A DNA stretch of 64,000 nt, from positions 1 to 64,000 of the forward strand of contig JBMOIC010000007.1 of assembly GCA_049317525.1 (NCBI GenBank), read 5' to 3'. The DNA comes from UBA961 sp049317525. Its GTDB lineage: Bacteria > Bacteroidota > Ignavibacteria > Kapaibacteriales > UBA961. The translations under genes and the position numbers were made by a program. Each line of letters starts with the position of its first letter. Position 1 is the stretch's first letter. The notes under the pieces are model-generated. The model was not told the origin of the DNA. It searched no databases and worked only from the letters and a program-made list of their open reading frames with translations. Positions 44,677-56,400 of this stretch are shown here, one piece after another.

Positions 44677-46137
44677 ATGTCTGATATATTTGATCAATAT
44701 GAACCAGTGATTGGCTTAGAAATTCACGCACAATTACTAACGCAAACAAAAGCATTCTGTGGATGTAAAGCAGAAATGAGTGATTTTCCTAATACTCAAG
44801 TATGTCCTATATGTTTAGGGCATCCTGGTGCCTTACCTGTTATGAACAAGCAGCATGTAAATATGGCATTATTAATGGGTTTAGCTACACAATGCTCAAT
44901 AAGAACTAGATCGGCTTTTTCGAGAAAAAACTATTTTTATCCTGATCTTTCTAAAGGGTATCAAATTACACAGTTTGAAGACCCAATTTGCTATGCTGGA
45001 TCGGTAGAAATTGAACAAGAAGATGGCACTATTAAACATATTGGTATTACCAGAATTCATATTGAAGAAGATGCAGGTAAGTCTTTACACGATATAGATA
45101 TTGATACCTTAGTAGATTATAATCGTGCAGGAATGCCCTTAATTGAAATTGTAAGTGAACCTGATATGCATTCTGCATCAGAAGCATATAAATACATGGT
45201 ATCTATGAGACAAATTCTAAGATATTTGGGTATATGTGATGGTAATTTAGAAGAAGGTTCTTTGCGATGTGATGCAAATATATCAGTTAGAAAAAAAGGT
45301 ACTCAAGCATTTGGAACAAAAACTGAAATTAAAAATCTTAATAGTTTTCGTAATGTAGAAAAGGCTATAAAATTTGAAATTGTTCGTCATATTGAATTAT
45401 TAGAAAGTGGTGGAACTGTAAAACAAGTAACGATGCAATGGGATGCTTCTACCCAAAGTACAAAGGAATTACGTTCTAAAGAACAAGCACATGATTATAG
45501 ATATTTTCCTGAACCTGATTTAGGATATATACTTGTTACAAAAGAGATGTTGCATGAATCAGCCTTGCAATTACCGGAATTGCCTTTAGCTATGAAGCAG
45601 AGATTAACTCGTGATTACGGTATACCATATTATGATGCTGGAATATTAACAGAGGACAAATCTTTAGCACATTTTTTTGAGAAAACTTGTTTGCAATTAT
45701 CTGTAAAAGATAAAGAAAGATATAAATTAGTTTGTAATTGGATTCTTACAGAAATATTAAAAATATTATCTGATAAAAAAATCAGTATTAATGAGGCAAC
45801 ATCAATTTCTTCAAAAGGTATTGCAGAAATAGTAGACTTATTTGCAGATGAGAAAATTAGCAGTAAAATTGCAAAAGAAGTATTTGCTCATATTGTACAA
45901 ACTGGGGAATCACCTTTACAATATGTAGAAAGTAAAAACTTACAACAAATATCTAATGAACAAATTATTGCAGAATTTGTAAATTCCGCTTTAAATGGAG
46001 AAGCAGAAAATATAGAAAAGTATCGTGCTGGAAAATCCAACCTTATGGGATATTTTATTAGTAAGGTAATGAAAATTTCTAATGGTAAAGCTAATCCTAG
46101 AATGGTTAACGACTTACTAAATCAACAACTAATGTAA
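44677..46137 (+). CDS. gatB: Aspartyl/glutamyl-tRNA amidotransferase subunit B
   Basis: A full 486-residue GatB, the subunit of the GatCAB complex that activates and transamidates misacylated Glu-tRNA(Gln) or Asp-tRNA(Asn). The catalytic start YEPVIGLEIHAQLL, zinc-type cysteines in FCGCKA and CPICLGHPGALP (about 27-53), the RKNYFYPDLSKGYQITQF block (about 88-105) and the C-terminal YqeY-like tail domain (about 335-486) are all present. It is followed 9 nt later by ilvE, so the two share a transcript. Confidence 0.97.
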   Translation: MSDIFDQYEPVIGLEIHAQLLTQTKAFCGCKAEMSDFPNTQVCPICLGHPGALPVMNKQHVNMALLMGLATQCSIRTRSAFSRKNYFYPDLSKGYQITQFEDPICYAGSVEIEQEDGTIKHIGITRIHIEEDAGKSLHDIDIDTLVDYNRAGMPLIEIVSEPDMHSASEAYKYMVSMRQILRYLGICDGNLEEGSLRCDANISVRKKGTQAFGTKTEIKNLNSFRNVEKAIKFEIVRHIELLESGGTVKQVTMQWDASTQSTKELRSKEQAHDYRYFPEPDLGYILVTKEMLHESALQLPELPLAMKQRLTRDYGIPYYDAGILTEDKSLAHFFEKTCLQLSVKDKERYKLVCNWILTEILKILSDKKISINEATSISSKGIAEIVDLFADEKISSKIAKEVFAHIVQTGESPLQYVESKNLQQISNEQIIAEFVNSALNGEAENIEKYRAGKSNLMGYFISKVMKISNGKANPRMVNDLLNQQLM

Positions 46138-46146
46138 GGCATAGAA

Positions 46147-47064
46147 ATGGCACTTCAAAAAACAAAATATATTTGGATGAATGGCGAATTTGTAGAGTGG
46201 GATTCAGCCAAAATCCATGTGCTTTCGCATGTTGTACATTATGGTTCTAGTTGGTTCGAGGGCATTAGGGCTTATAAAACCCCAAAGGGCACAGCCGTTT
46301 TTAGACTTAAAGAACATATGCAAAGGCTGGCTAAATCTGTAAAAATCTATCGTGGACAGCTTCCATATGAAATGTCTGAATTAATAGAGTCAACTAAAGA
46401 ACTTATACGAAAAAATGAATTAGAATCATGTTATATACGCCCAGTAGCCTATAGAGGCTATGAAGATTTAGGAGTGTATCCATTGAATTGCCCTATTGAT
46501 ATATCAATTGCTACATGGCATTGGGGTGTTTATCTAGGCAAAGAGGCATTAGATCAAGGAGTTGATGTTTGCGTTTCATCGTGGCAACGATTACATAATA
46601 ATTCTTTACCAACAATCAGTAAAGCAGGCGGGAATTATCTTAATTCTCAATTAATCAGAATGGAAGCTATACAAAACGGTTATACAGAAGGTATAGGTTT
46701 AGATCATAATGGAAATGTAAGTGAGGGGAGCGGAGAAAATATGTTTTTTGTAATTGATGGTGTTATTTATACTCCAGGAATGGATTCTTCAATTTTAGAG
46801 GGTATAACTAGAAGTTCAACAATTACTATTGCAAAACAATTAGGTTATGAAGTAAAAGAAATATCAATACCACGTTCTATATTATATACAGCAGATGAAA
46901 TATTTTTTACTGGAACTGCAGTTGAAATTACACCTGTAAGATCTGTTGATAGAATAAAAGTTGGAGATGGTAAAGCTGGCCCAATTACCAAAAGCATACA
47001 AAAAGCTTTCTATGATATCGTAGAACATGGTAATGATCCATATGGCTGGCTAGATTACATTTAA
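46147..47064 (+). CDS. ilvE: Branched-chain amino acid aminotransferase
   Basis: A 305-residue PLP enzyme (fold type IV) that makes Leu, Ile and Val from their 2-oxoacids and runs the reverse reaction in breakdown. HYGSSWFEGIRAY (about 31-43), catalytic Lys159 in ISKAGGNYLNSQL, and SEGSGENMFFV (about 196-206) followed by a YTPGMDSSILEGITR block are present. It precedes the 2-oxoacid dehydrogenase E1 gene, which would accept its 2-oxoacid products, so a branched-chain catabolic pairing is possible. That link is inferred. Confidence 0.95.
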   Translation: MALQKTKYIWMNGEFVEWDSAKIHVLSHVVHYGSSWFEGIRAYKTPKGTAVFRLKEHMQRLAKSVKIYRGQLPYEMSELIESTKELIRKNELESCYIRPVAYRGYEDLGVYPLNCPIDISIATWHWGVYLGKEALDQGVDVCVSSWQRLHNNSLPTISKAGGNYLNSQLIRMEAIQNGYTEGIGLDHNGNVSEGSGENMFFVIDGVIYTPGMDSSILEGITRSSTITIAKQLGYEVKEISIPRSILYTADEIFFTGTAVEITPVRSVDRIKVGDGKAGPITKSIQKAFYDIVEHGNDPYGWLDYI

Positions 47065-47122
47065 GAAAAACACTAAATCGAAAATTGAATAATTGATATG
47101 TATCATTGAGGAAAAAAAAGTT

Positions 47123-49261
47123 ATGGCAAAAGCGGCCGTAAAATCGACACCAAAAAATGTTGTCAAAACAGCATCTAAAAATGCTTCTAAAATAGAATCT
47201 AAGAAATCAGCACATTATAGCACATTTGATATGAATGGTTTTGACCGAGAAACCATAATGAATTGGTATCGTATCCAGCACTTAGGTAGAAAATTAGATG
47301 ATAAAGCCGCACTTTACCTAAAGATGGCGAAAGGTTGGTCTTATCATGCTCCTGGAGCAGGACACGATGGCATACAAGTGGCCTTAGGGCAAATATTTCG
47401 TCAGGGAAAAGATTATCTTTTTCCATATTATCGTGATCTTATTACTTCTTTATCTGCCGGCATAACAATCGAAGAAATAATTTTAAATGGTCTAAGTAAA
47501 TCAGCAGATGTTGCTGGTGGTGGACGCCATATGAGTAATCACTTTGCAAAACCATCAATTGGTATTCAAAATGTTTCTTCTTGCACTGGTAATCATTCAC
47601 TACATGCGGCAGGCCTTGCACGGGCTGTAAAAAAATATAAAGGAGATGAAGTAGTTTATTATTCAGGCGGAGACTCAGCATGCTCTGAAGGCTTTTTTTA
47701 TGAGGCTATAAATGGTGCTTCTAGAGAAAAACTACCCGTAATATTTGTAATTCAGAATAATAAATTCGGAATATCAGTCCCATTATTTGAACAAACTGCT
47801 AATCTTGTAGTATCTGATAATTATACAGGTATCAAATATCTTAAAATTATCAATTGTGATGGTAGAGATGTTTTTGATTCTTATAGAGCTTTATCAGAAG
47901 CTAGAGATTATGTATTATCTGGCGCTGGCCCTGCAATGGTGCATGCTGACTGTGACAGAATTGGTTCTCACTCAAATTCTGATAATCATGAGTTATATCG
48001 CACACCCGAAGAAATCCAAGAAATGAAAGATAGAGATCCATTAACTACTTTTCGTTCTATCTTAATTGAAAATGGAATTGCTACCGATGAAGAACTTATT
48101 GCAATAGAAAAAGAAAATACAAAAGCTATCTTTGCAGCAGCTGATATTGCCGAAATTGCTCCAGATCCAGAAGGTTCTTCTTATACTGAATTTTTAATGC
48201 CTCCCGATGCAGTTGATTATAATAATCAATCTGAATATGCATTTGTAAATGATCCTAATGCACAGCAATATACTTTTAGAGAAGGTATCAATATTGCTAT
48301 GAAACAAGAGTTTACTAGAAATCCCAATACTTTTTTATGGGGTCAAGATGTTGCATCAGTAAAAAAACAAGGGATTTTTAATGTACCTAAAGGCATGTTA
48401 GACGATTTTGGTAATGATAGAATTTTTAATGCTCCTATCGCGGAAGATTTTATAGTTGGTACGGCAAATGGATTTAGTAGATATCGTAAAGATATTAGAG
48501 TAGTTGTAGAAGGTGCTGAATTCGCTGATTATTTTTGGCCTGCAATGGAACAATTGATTGAATGCTCTCATGACTATTGGAGAACAAGAGGCCAATTCTC
48601 TCCAAATATTACTATACGTTTAGCAAGTGCTGGATATATACAAGGTGGATTATATCATTCACAATCTCTTGATTCAATTTTTGCTCATTTGCCTGGAATT
48701 CGTGTAGTATGCCCCGCTTTTGCCGATGATGCAATTGGATTAATGCGTAATTCTATTAGATCTGAGGGCGTTACTATGTATCTAGAGCCTAAGTATCTAT
48801 ATAATTATAGACCAAGCTCAACTTCTCTGCCTGCAGATGACTTTATCATACCTTTTGGTAAAGCCCGTATTAGAAGACATGGAGATAATATAACAGTAAT
48901 ATCCTATGGTAATGCAATTCACCTTGCCCTTAAAGTAGCAGATGATTTATTTAATAGTCATGGGATATCCTGTGAAGTTATAGATTTACGCTCACTTAAA
49001 CCGTGGGATAAAGAAACAGTATTTAACTCTGTTAGAAAAACTAATAGAGCCTTAGTTGCTCATGAACATTACTTAACTGCTGGTTTGGGCGGAGAAATTG
49101 CATCATGCATCAATAGTGAACTGTTTTCAAGCCTAGATGCACCTGTTGGTAGAGTAGCTTCAAAAGATGTTCCAGTAGGTTTCGCGAAAAATCTAGAAGC
49201 TGCTACTTTACTTAGTACAGATGACATTAAAAATGCAATCATAAAAATTATAGAATTCTAG
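47123..49261 (+). CDS. 2-oxoacid dehydrogenase E1 component, alpha/beta fusion
   Basis: A 712-residue fused thiamine-diphosphate E1 enzyme for branched-chain 2-oxoacids, pyruvate or similar. Alpha part (about 45-370): the YYRDLITSL stretch, GGGRHMSNHF, and the TPP motif GGDSACSEGFFYEAIN...NN (about 180-215). Beta part (about 385-712): the YTFREGINIAMKQEF start, FGNDRIFNAPIAEDF (about 440-455), and GGLYHSQSLDSIFAHLPG. The first 32 residues are Lys/Ala/Ser-rich and probably disordered. The ATG at 47123 follows GAGGAAAA. It is encoded directly after ilvE and followed by a terminator. Confidence 0.92.
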   Translation: MAKAAVKSTPKNVVKTASKNASKIESKKSAHYSTFDMNGFDRETIMNWYRIQHLGRKLDDKAALYLKMAKGWSYHAPGAGHDGIQVALGQIFRQGKDYLFPYYRDLITSLSAGITIEEIILNGLSKSADVAGGGRHMSNHFAKPSIGIQNVSSCTGNHSLHAAGLARAVKKYKGDEVVYYSGGDSACSEGFFYEAINGASREKLPVIFVIQNNKFGISVPLFEQTANLVVSDNYTGIKYLKIINCDGRDVFDSYRALSEARDYVLSGAGPAMVHADCDRIGSHSNSDNHELYRTPEEIQEMKDRDPLTTFRSILIENGIATDEELIAIEKENTKAIFAAADIAEIAPDPEGSSYTEFLMPPDAVDYNNQSEYAFVNDPNAQQYTFREGINIAMKQEFTRNPNTFLWGQDVASVKKQGIFNVPKGMLDDFGNDRIFNAPIAEDFIVGTANGFSRYRKDIRVVVEGAEFADYFWPAMEQLIECSHDYWRTRGQFSPNITIRLASAGYIQGGLYHSQSLDSIFAHLPGIRVVCPAFADDAIGLMRNSIRSEGVTMYLEPKYLYNYRPSSTSLPADDFIIPFGKARIRRHGDNITVISYGNAIHLALKVADDLFNSHGISCEVIDLRSLKPWDKETVFNSVRKTNRALVAHEHYLTAGLGGEIASCINSELFSSLDAPVGRVASKDVPVGFAKNLEAATLLSTDDIKNAIIKIIEF

Positions 49262-49283
49262 CTCAGTCATAATATTAATGTAT

Positions 49284-49324
49284 AAGTCCGTATTGACTAA
49301 AAATAGTTGATACGGACTTTTTTG
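49284..49324 (+). terminator. Intrinsic terminator after the E1 gene
   Basis: AAGTCCGTAT (49284-49293) pairs with ATACGGACTT (49310-49319), and the stem continues inward with wobble pairs and ACTA/TAGT around an A-rich loop. A T-run to 49323 follows. It ends the gatB-ilvE-E1 series. Confidence 0.88.
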
Positions 49325-49537
49325 CTTATCACTAATGTCACACTAATAACACATTGTAAACACTGTGTAAATTACCTGACACTATTTTCCACACAATACA
49401 GTTAGTTATGTATAAGATTGTCTTATTATAAAGGACATTTATTACTTATATATAACTTAGTTACAGTTTTTATTTATTGGTTATTACTCTAAAGAATATT
49501 ATCTTTGCTTCAATGCATAGATTACACAATTGCTCTT

Positions 49538-49611
49538 GCGCTCGTAGCTCAACCGGATAGAGCATTGGATTCCGGTTCCAAAGGTTGGGGGTTCGACTCC
49601 CTTCGGGCGCG
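49538..49611 (+). tRNA. tRNA-Arg (anticodon CCG)
   Basis: A 74-nt cloverleaf: acceptor GCGCTCG with CGGGCGC, D stem GCTC/GAGC, anticodon stem TTGGA/TCCAA with loop TTCCGGT, and T stem GGGGG with the TTCGACT loop. The anticodon CCG at 34-36 reads CGG. No CCA is encoded after the discriminator G. Two of the T-stem pairs are G-U. Confidence 0.95.
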
Positions 49612-49646
49612 CAATAACTTATTGATAATATTGAAGATAGATATAT

Positions 49647-50372
49647 ATGTCAAAAAATGAAAAGAATGAGATGGAAGATCAAAATAATGATGCTGTAGTT
49701 CAAGCAAGTGAAGTAGACCCTACTGTTAAGAAGTTAAAAACTATTGGATATATAGTAGTGGGTGCTATAATATGTGCATCGGCTTTATATTTTTATAATG
49801 GTATGAATGCTGCTAAAAATGAAGAAGCTATGACAGCATTATCAAGGATATCATCCTATTATGATAGTGGTGATACTAAAAAAGCTTTAGAAGGCGACCC
49901 AGCAAGGAATATACGTGGTGGGCAGGTTATTGGCCTTAAGGCTATAGTTGAAGAGTATGGTGGAACAGATGCTGGTAAAATAGCAGGCTTGCAAGCAGGA
50001 TCTGTTTTATTAGAAGAAGGCAAATTTCAAGAAGCGGTTGAATATTTTGAACTGGCAGTTAAAAGTGCAGATCCATATGTTTCTGCTGGGGGCAAGGCTG
50101 GATTAGCGGCATGTAAGGAATACGATAAACAATATGAAGCTGCTGCTGCTTTATATCTAGAAGCTTCAGGCGATAAAAATAGTTCTTTATACGAAAAGTA
50201 CATTTTTTTTGCTGCAATTAATTATGAAAAAATGTCTCTAAATGGTGGATCAACAGGTTCAAAAGAAAAAGCAATAGAGATTTATAAAAATATAGTGTTA
50301 AAGAATTCAGGTTCTGAATTTATTAATGAAGCCAAGATGGGCCTAACACGTCTGAATTGGCATGATAATTGA
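49647..50372 (+). CDS. Membrane-anchored TPR protein
   Basis: A 241-residue protein with an acidic N-terminal tail (about 1-25), one membrane segment (about 33-50, TIGYIVVGAIICASALYFY) and tetratricopeptide-like repeats in the rest: AGLQAGSVLLEEGKFQEAVEYFELAVKSADP and a following AGLAACKEYDKQYEAAAALYLEA (about 115-175), with one more near 205-235 (KEKAIEIYKNIVLKNSG). It resembles YfgM/TPR_21-type inner-membrane proteins that scaffold periplasmic or membrane complexes. It lies 35 nt after the tRNA and 90 nt before the giant surface gene; a shared promoter is possible. Confidence 0.82.
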   Translation: MSKNEKNEMEDQNNDAVVQASEVDPTVKKLKTIGYIVVGAIICASALYFYNGMNAAKNEEAMTALSRISSYYDSGDTKKALEGDPARNIRGGQVIGLKAIVEEYGGTDAGKIAGLQAGSVLLEEGKFQEAVEYFELAVKSADPYVSAGGKAGLAACKEYDKQYEAAAALYLEASGDKNSSLYEKYIFFAAINYEKMSLNGGSTGSKEKAIEIYKNIVLKNSGSEFINEAKMGLTRLNWHDN

Positions 50373-50461
50373 TTTAGCATAAATCTGATAACTAAGAGAT
50401 TAATATGAAATTTGAATTTTACAAAACAGTTTTGATAAATTATTTTACAAACGGAGGTATT

Positions 50462-53400
50462 ATGCGACGTTTGCTTCGTCTGGGTACCCTTCTATTAGCG
50501 ATAATGCTAATGGCTGGGGCCAGTTATGCGCAAAAGCCGCGCGTACAGGTTTCCGGAAGGATAGCGGCAAATCATGTCCGCGTCTTTACTAAGGACTCTG
50601 TATATGAGGTTAGTGGCACTTACATGATTGCCGGAACCCTGCTTATAGAGCCTGGAACTGAAGTCGTGTTTTTGGATAATGGAAGATTAATTGATTCAGT
50701 TGGCGGAAGACTTCTAGCCGACGGAGAAATGCAAGCTTCCTATACTAATGCAGCGCCAGGTGTTGGTGTTCCTTATAACTCTTGGAGTTATTTCACCAGA
50801 CCTAATGTAGTTAGTGTAAACACTAAAGAAGAATTAACAGTTGCAGCAGGAAAGCGCAATGTTGTATTCAATTTAGTTGTTGATACAGTAAAACGTAAGA
50901 TTGTTAACCTAAAAAATATGGTTAATGGATCTGAAAATTCTGTATATGATTCTGAAGGTGATGCTGGTTATGTTGTTTCACCAGAAAAGGCAATGATGTA
51001 TTTAATGTCAAGGCTATATTCTGATGATGACATTGTTCGTTTCTCACCTTGGAGAAGAGCAGGTGGTTTAACACCGTCTATTTCTCGCGCTAAAATTATT
51101 TTCCGTGGTCAAGCTGTAAATGACTACTCACGTGAGTGGGGTCATATTATAGTATTACCTGGAGCAAGAGCAGCATACTTTAGAAATGTAGTATTTCAAG
51201 ATTTCCGCAAGGATACAACTGTTGATAATCGTGGCTATTATGATACAGCTGCTGTTATTGCACCAGGTGTTAAAGCTGCGATTAGCCAATTAAATAAAGA
51301 TATTCTTAAACTAACAAATGGTGCTGGTGGTGCTTTAACATCATTTTCAGCACGTACTTGGTTAGTTGATTGTGAATTCAAAAATAATATGGCACGTTTT
51401 CGTGCAGGTGCGCTTCAAATGGTTCAACCACCATTTGGTGTAGGTGCATATCCTGATACAACAGGTATTCAAATTGGTTATTATATGTTGGACAAAAATC
51501 CAAACATTACTAATCCAGATGGTACTTTGTTGGGATATCAAGGTGGTGGATATTTAGATACTACTGATTTCCGTAAAATCAATTCAAGAATTTTAAAATT
51601 AGATGAATTAGATATTGATACAGTTCCTTCAGCAGAACCAACAATATCTAAAAATGATGCAGCACGCCAAAGTGTAGACGATCCTCGTATCGGTGTACTT
51701 CTTGGCCGTGTACGTCGTTTAACATTCGATAATAATCGCGTTCTCGTATCTTTAGTAGATACATTAAAGACAGGTACTCGCCGAGTATTGGTTGATGATA
51801 CATCACGTATTGTTCCATTAGATTATGATGGATCTAATATTAGTGACTGGAAAAACCAAGCATTTGGTGGAGCGATGTATATCGGTGGACGTTTTACAGA
51901 TGAATATAGAAAGATTGAAATTGGTTTAGGTGTAAATGACTCTATAAGAGTTAATGGCTCTAATCCATTAAATGAAAAAATTCGTTTTAATGATAAAGAC
52001 TTTGTAAAATTTGTTAATAACAAAGTTGTAAATCGTCAAGATGGATTATTATCAAGAGGTGCAAAAGGCGGTGCTTTATATATAGGTGCTTATACATCTG
52101 TTATTATAAATGGAGAGTTTAGAAATAACTCTGCAACAACACCATATTTGCTTCCAAAAAATAGTGCAGACTATGCTTTAGGTGGCGCTATTTTCCACGA
52201 GAATTCTTTATGTCGTCTACAAGTGCGTGGCTCTTCAGTTCAAGGAACAGACTTTGTTAATAACAGAGCAAGTTCTGGTGGAGCTATCTATGTTGATGGT
52301 AATACAGATACTACATTTTCACCAATAATTGGTGGATCTGATATGAACAGACCACTTATTCGTGACTATGGCCGTAGAATTAACTTTGAAAATAATGCTG
52401 CATTAGCACATGGTGGAGCAATATTTACTAAAAGAAATATGACAGTATATGGTGCTGGTGGATTTATAAATGATTTACCTCTTGCACAATCATATGGTCC
52501 TGGATTTAGCATTAACTTCTTGAGAAACCGTGCAGGTTATTCAGGTGGTGCAGTTGCAATTCATTTACCTAGTATCGAACCTCCAGTTCCTGCTTCACAA
52601 AGAGTTTGCCGTTTTGTACGTGCAGATTTCCGCGAAAATGTTGTAGGTCAAATTGGTATCAATCCAACCATAGAAGAACAAAAGTTTATTCGTGGTGGTG
52701 GTGGTATTTATTCAATGAATGCAGATTTGAACTTAGTTAAAGCAACATTGTTTGAAAACAACAAGGCATTAAGTTCTAATGGTGGTGCTATTGCAATGGT
52801 TCATCCAAGAACTTCATCTGATCGTTTATTTATATCAGATGCTGATTTCTTTGTTATTAATCCAAATAATGGTGTAATCGACAGAGCATCATTTATTGCA
52901 ACAGACTCTATCTTTAATAATAAGCAAGTTTCAGCAGTTCCTGCTGATGTAAGAATGTTAACTCGTTTTATAAATAATTCTGCAGATATTAATCCTGATC
53001 CATCATTGATGGGTACAGGTACAACACAAAGTGCAGCAAATTATGTAGATATTAAGCGTTATCATCCTGGATACATAATAAGCTCTTCTAGAGCTGGTTT
53101 ACGTGAAAATGGTGTTGGTTTAGGTGGTGCTATCTATGTATTAGATAGTGTTACAAGCAACAGAGCTTTCCGTGATGATACAATCTTCTTTAACCGTGTA
53201 AGAATTCAAAATAATATAGCTTATACTGGTGCAGCATTGTATTCAGATAATTATAATTTACGTTTCTTATTCCAACGTTCTTTAATTACGGGTAATGAAG
53301 CAACCTCAACTGTAGGTACTTCAGAAGATGTAATTGGTGGTCCATATATTAATCCAAGTCATCCTGCATCAAGCGATTTAGCAAGTGCAATTTTATATGG

Positions 53401-56400
53401 TGAAATAATTGGCCCAGGTTATAATTCATTTAAACTACCAGCAAATCCAACATTAGTAGATCAAGCTAGACATGATGCAACTAAAGTTGATATCACAAAT
53501 GGTTCTACTTCAGGTAATTCATTCTACGATAATAAAGCTCGTTTCTTAATCAGACTTCCAGATGCTGCTAATACAAAAGGCACATTAGCTGGCGGATTTG
53601 GAACTGGTGTAGGTGGTGTTGATACATTACGTGGTAATTATTGGGGTAAAACAGAAGCCAATGTTACTACAGTATTAAATACTTTACAACCAGGGTTTAG
53701 CTTTGGTGGTATTCAAGAAACCTTCTTTGTTCGTGGCAATGGTGCAACGCATCTTCGCTTTATCAATAGAGCAGCTGGTACATATACTAATCTTACTGAG
53801 CAAGGCCCATTTGAATATAATGGTACAAATGCCCCAGGAAGAGTTGGTTTAGATTATGCATATAAGCCATTAACAGTTGGTACAATTCCAGATACATTGT
53901 TAATGCAAGGTTTAGTATATGATATCTTTGATAAAGGTACAGATATTAATACTGCAGATTACTCAAATCGTAGAATGTCTCCTATCGAAGATTTTGCAGT
54001 AGGTATTCCTACAAATCTTCAATTATATCCAACAAGTGGTACTCAATCTTCTGGAAAACAAATTCGTAGAACAACACGCGATCCATTCGCAACAGATTCT
54101 ATGAACTATTCTACAGATAAAGAAAATCTATTGTGGAGATCAATGCGCAAATTACAAACAGAATTTGCTGTCGATCAAAGAACAAATGAATATACTCATC
54201 CTATTGGTTATCCATTATTCTTAGAAGCACGTGCAGCATATAATGGTGCAGATGCTAATCAATCTAATGATGATGCATTATCATTAAATGAATCTGTATT
54301 CTTTGTTATTAATGATTCTACTGGTGACTTTATCCGTATGAATATGCGTCAAATGACAGATATTCCTACAAAAGATAATGATAATGTATATCCTCGTGAA
54401 TATCTACGTGGACGTGTTGATTTTGTAGCTGACTCTTCAACAAGAACAGGTACAACATCACGTGTTCGTAGAAACTATGAAAGTCTTGCAAATTATGGTG
54501 GTACTAATTCATTATTACCAGCTATTGCAGACAATGCTGTACGTGAAGATAGCTCAGCATTAGCAGGTAGAAGATATGAAATGGAATTCTCTGGTAATCA
54601 ATTGGTTTATGATAATAACAATAATGTTGTTTATTCAAATCGTTCAGATTTACCAGCATCAGTAAAGAATGGTACTAATAATAAAGTTACTTATTTCGCT
54701 GGTGAGAAGTTCAGAACATTACCTGTAAGACCTACTGACTTTGTACGTATAGTTTCACGTACTACTTTGTGGAGAGAAGGTGTTGATGCAGCGATTGAAA
54801 AAGGTGTTGGTTTCCGTGTTGGTAGTACAGTAGCTCCTCCAGTATTTACTGGTACAAAAGTAACTGTAGAAAATCCAAATGTAAGCCCACAATACTTAAG
54901 CTCATTCAGAAACAAAGTATTTGTTAATGAAGATATAAGTTATAATCGTGCACCAAATAGCAATAATAAAGGTCGTGATACACTATTTGTTATCACAGCT
55001 ATTGATTCTAATAAGTTTTATGATCCACGTTGGGCATTAGACATTGATGCGAACGGTAATGTTAGAACTGATAATGTTTTAAAGCAATACAATCAATTAG
55101 AATATTCATGGTTCCCTTTATTCCAAAATCCTAATGGTTCATTTACACCAGATAATGGAACTACAAAATTAACAGCGTTACGCCGTTGGATGAAAGCTGA
55201 TACAGTATGGCCATATATTAAGAGAACTTCTCATCCATATTATGGTGCTACAGGACGTATCGAATTAAAAGGCAAGCCTTCTAATCCATATGTAGTTCCT
55301 GGTGGTGAGTTTGTAGAAGTTTCTGCACGTAATTATGCTCCTACATTTCGTTCAACTGATGCTCTAAATAGTATCTTACTTGCTGATTCAGCATTTAAGA
55401 AAAGTATGTTAGGTTCATATTTAACAGATCCTTCTAAACTAGAAGAAACATTCCAAAAAGAAATTGTTTCTAAGTTTATCTATTTATATCCATCATATTT
55501 CCATGCTCAATCTTATGATTCACCAGATAATGCACGTTATTTGAATCAAGATACTATTGACTTCGGTAATAATGGAAAAATCACATATCGTTTTTCAGTT
55601 CATGTAATTGATAGTGTTCCTGTATATTTGACAACTACACAAACAAGTGCTAATTGTCCGATTGCTGGTGCAAATCAGAACCTATTTGTTGCTAATGTTA
55701 CAGATAAGCTTCGTTTCTTTGTTGACATGAACACAGATGATGAAAAAGAAGATAGTATTGCACAGAATAATGAAGGATGGGATTTCAAATATGGAAGAAC
55801 TTCTTATTCATTCTTATCTAAAACTATTCGTCCTTCAGATGATACATCAAGCGATGAACTTTCAATAGTACGTCCGAATTGGTTAACCGAAAAGTATTAT
55901 TTCAAAGATACAAGTGATACTCAAGCGGATGCATTTGCTTATGACTTTACAACATTTGGTGTTTTAAATGTACGTATTCCTAGAGCAGAAGCTTTAGCAT
56001 TACTAAAGCCAGGTGCAAATGTTGACCAACCACATGGTGCATTAAATACAGATTCAATGATGACTATCGTAGTAAATGATGGACACTCAGGTGTAAGTTA
56101 TTTAACGAAGAGAATCTTTATTAATGTTTCTCCTACAATAACAAATCAAAATCCATTGCCAACAGCTAAAGAAGGTGTTGACTATAATCCAGCACTTTTA
56201 GATCCAGCAAAAGGAATTACATATGAAGATCCTAACTTTGGTCAGGAACAAACATTTGAATTGATTTATGCTGGTGATTCACGCGATAGCATTGCAAAAG
56301 ACCCATGCTTCCCAGAAGCAGGTTATTGGAACTTAAAAGACATCAAAGTTACTCCAACTTGGTTGCACATCAATACAAAGAGCGGTTTACTTTCTGGTAC

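Noticed and set aside
49320..49440. Second replication-origin candidate
   Set aside because: Only one DnaA-box match (TTTTCCACA) is seen, with no cluster of boxes.
50405..50461. Earlier start codon of the giant surface protein
   Set aside because: It would place 19 residues before a clear signal peptide, while GGAGG lies right before the ATG at 50462.
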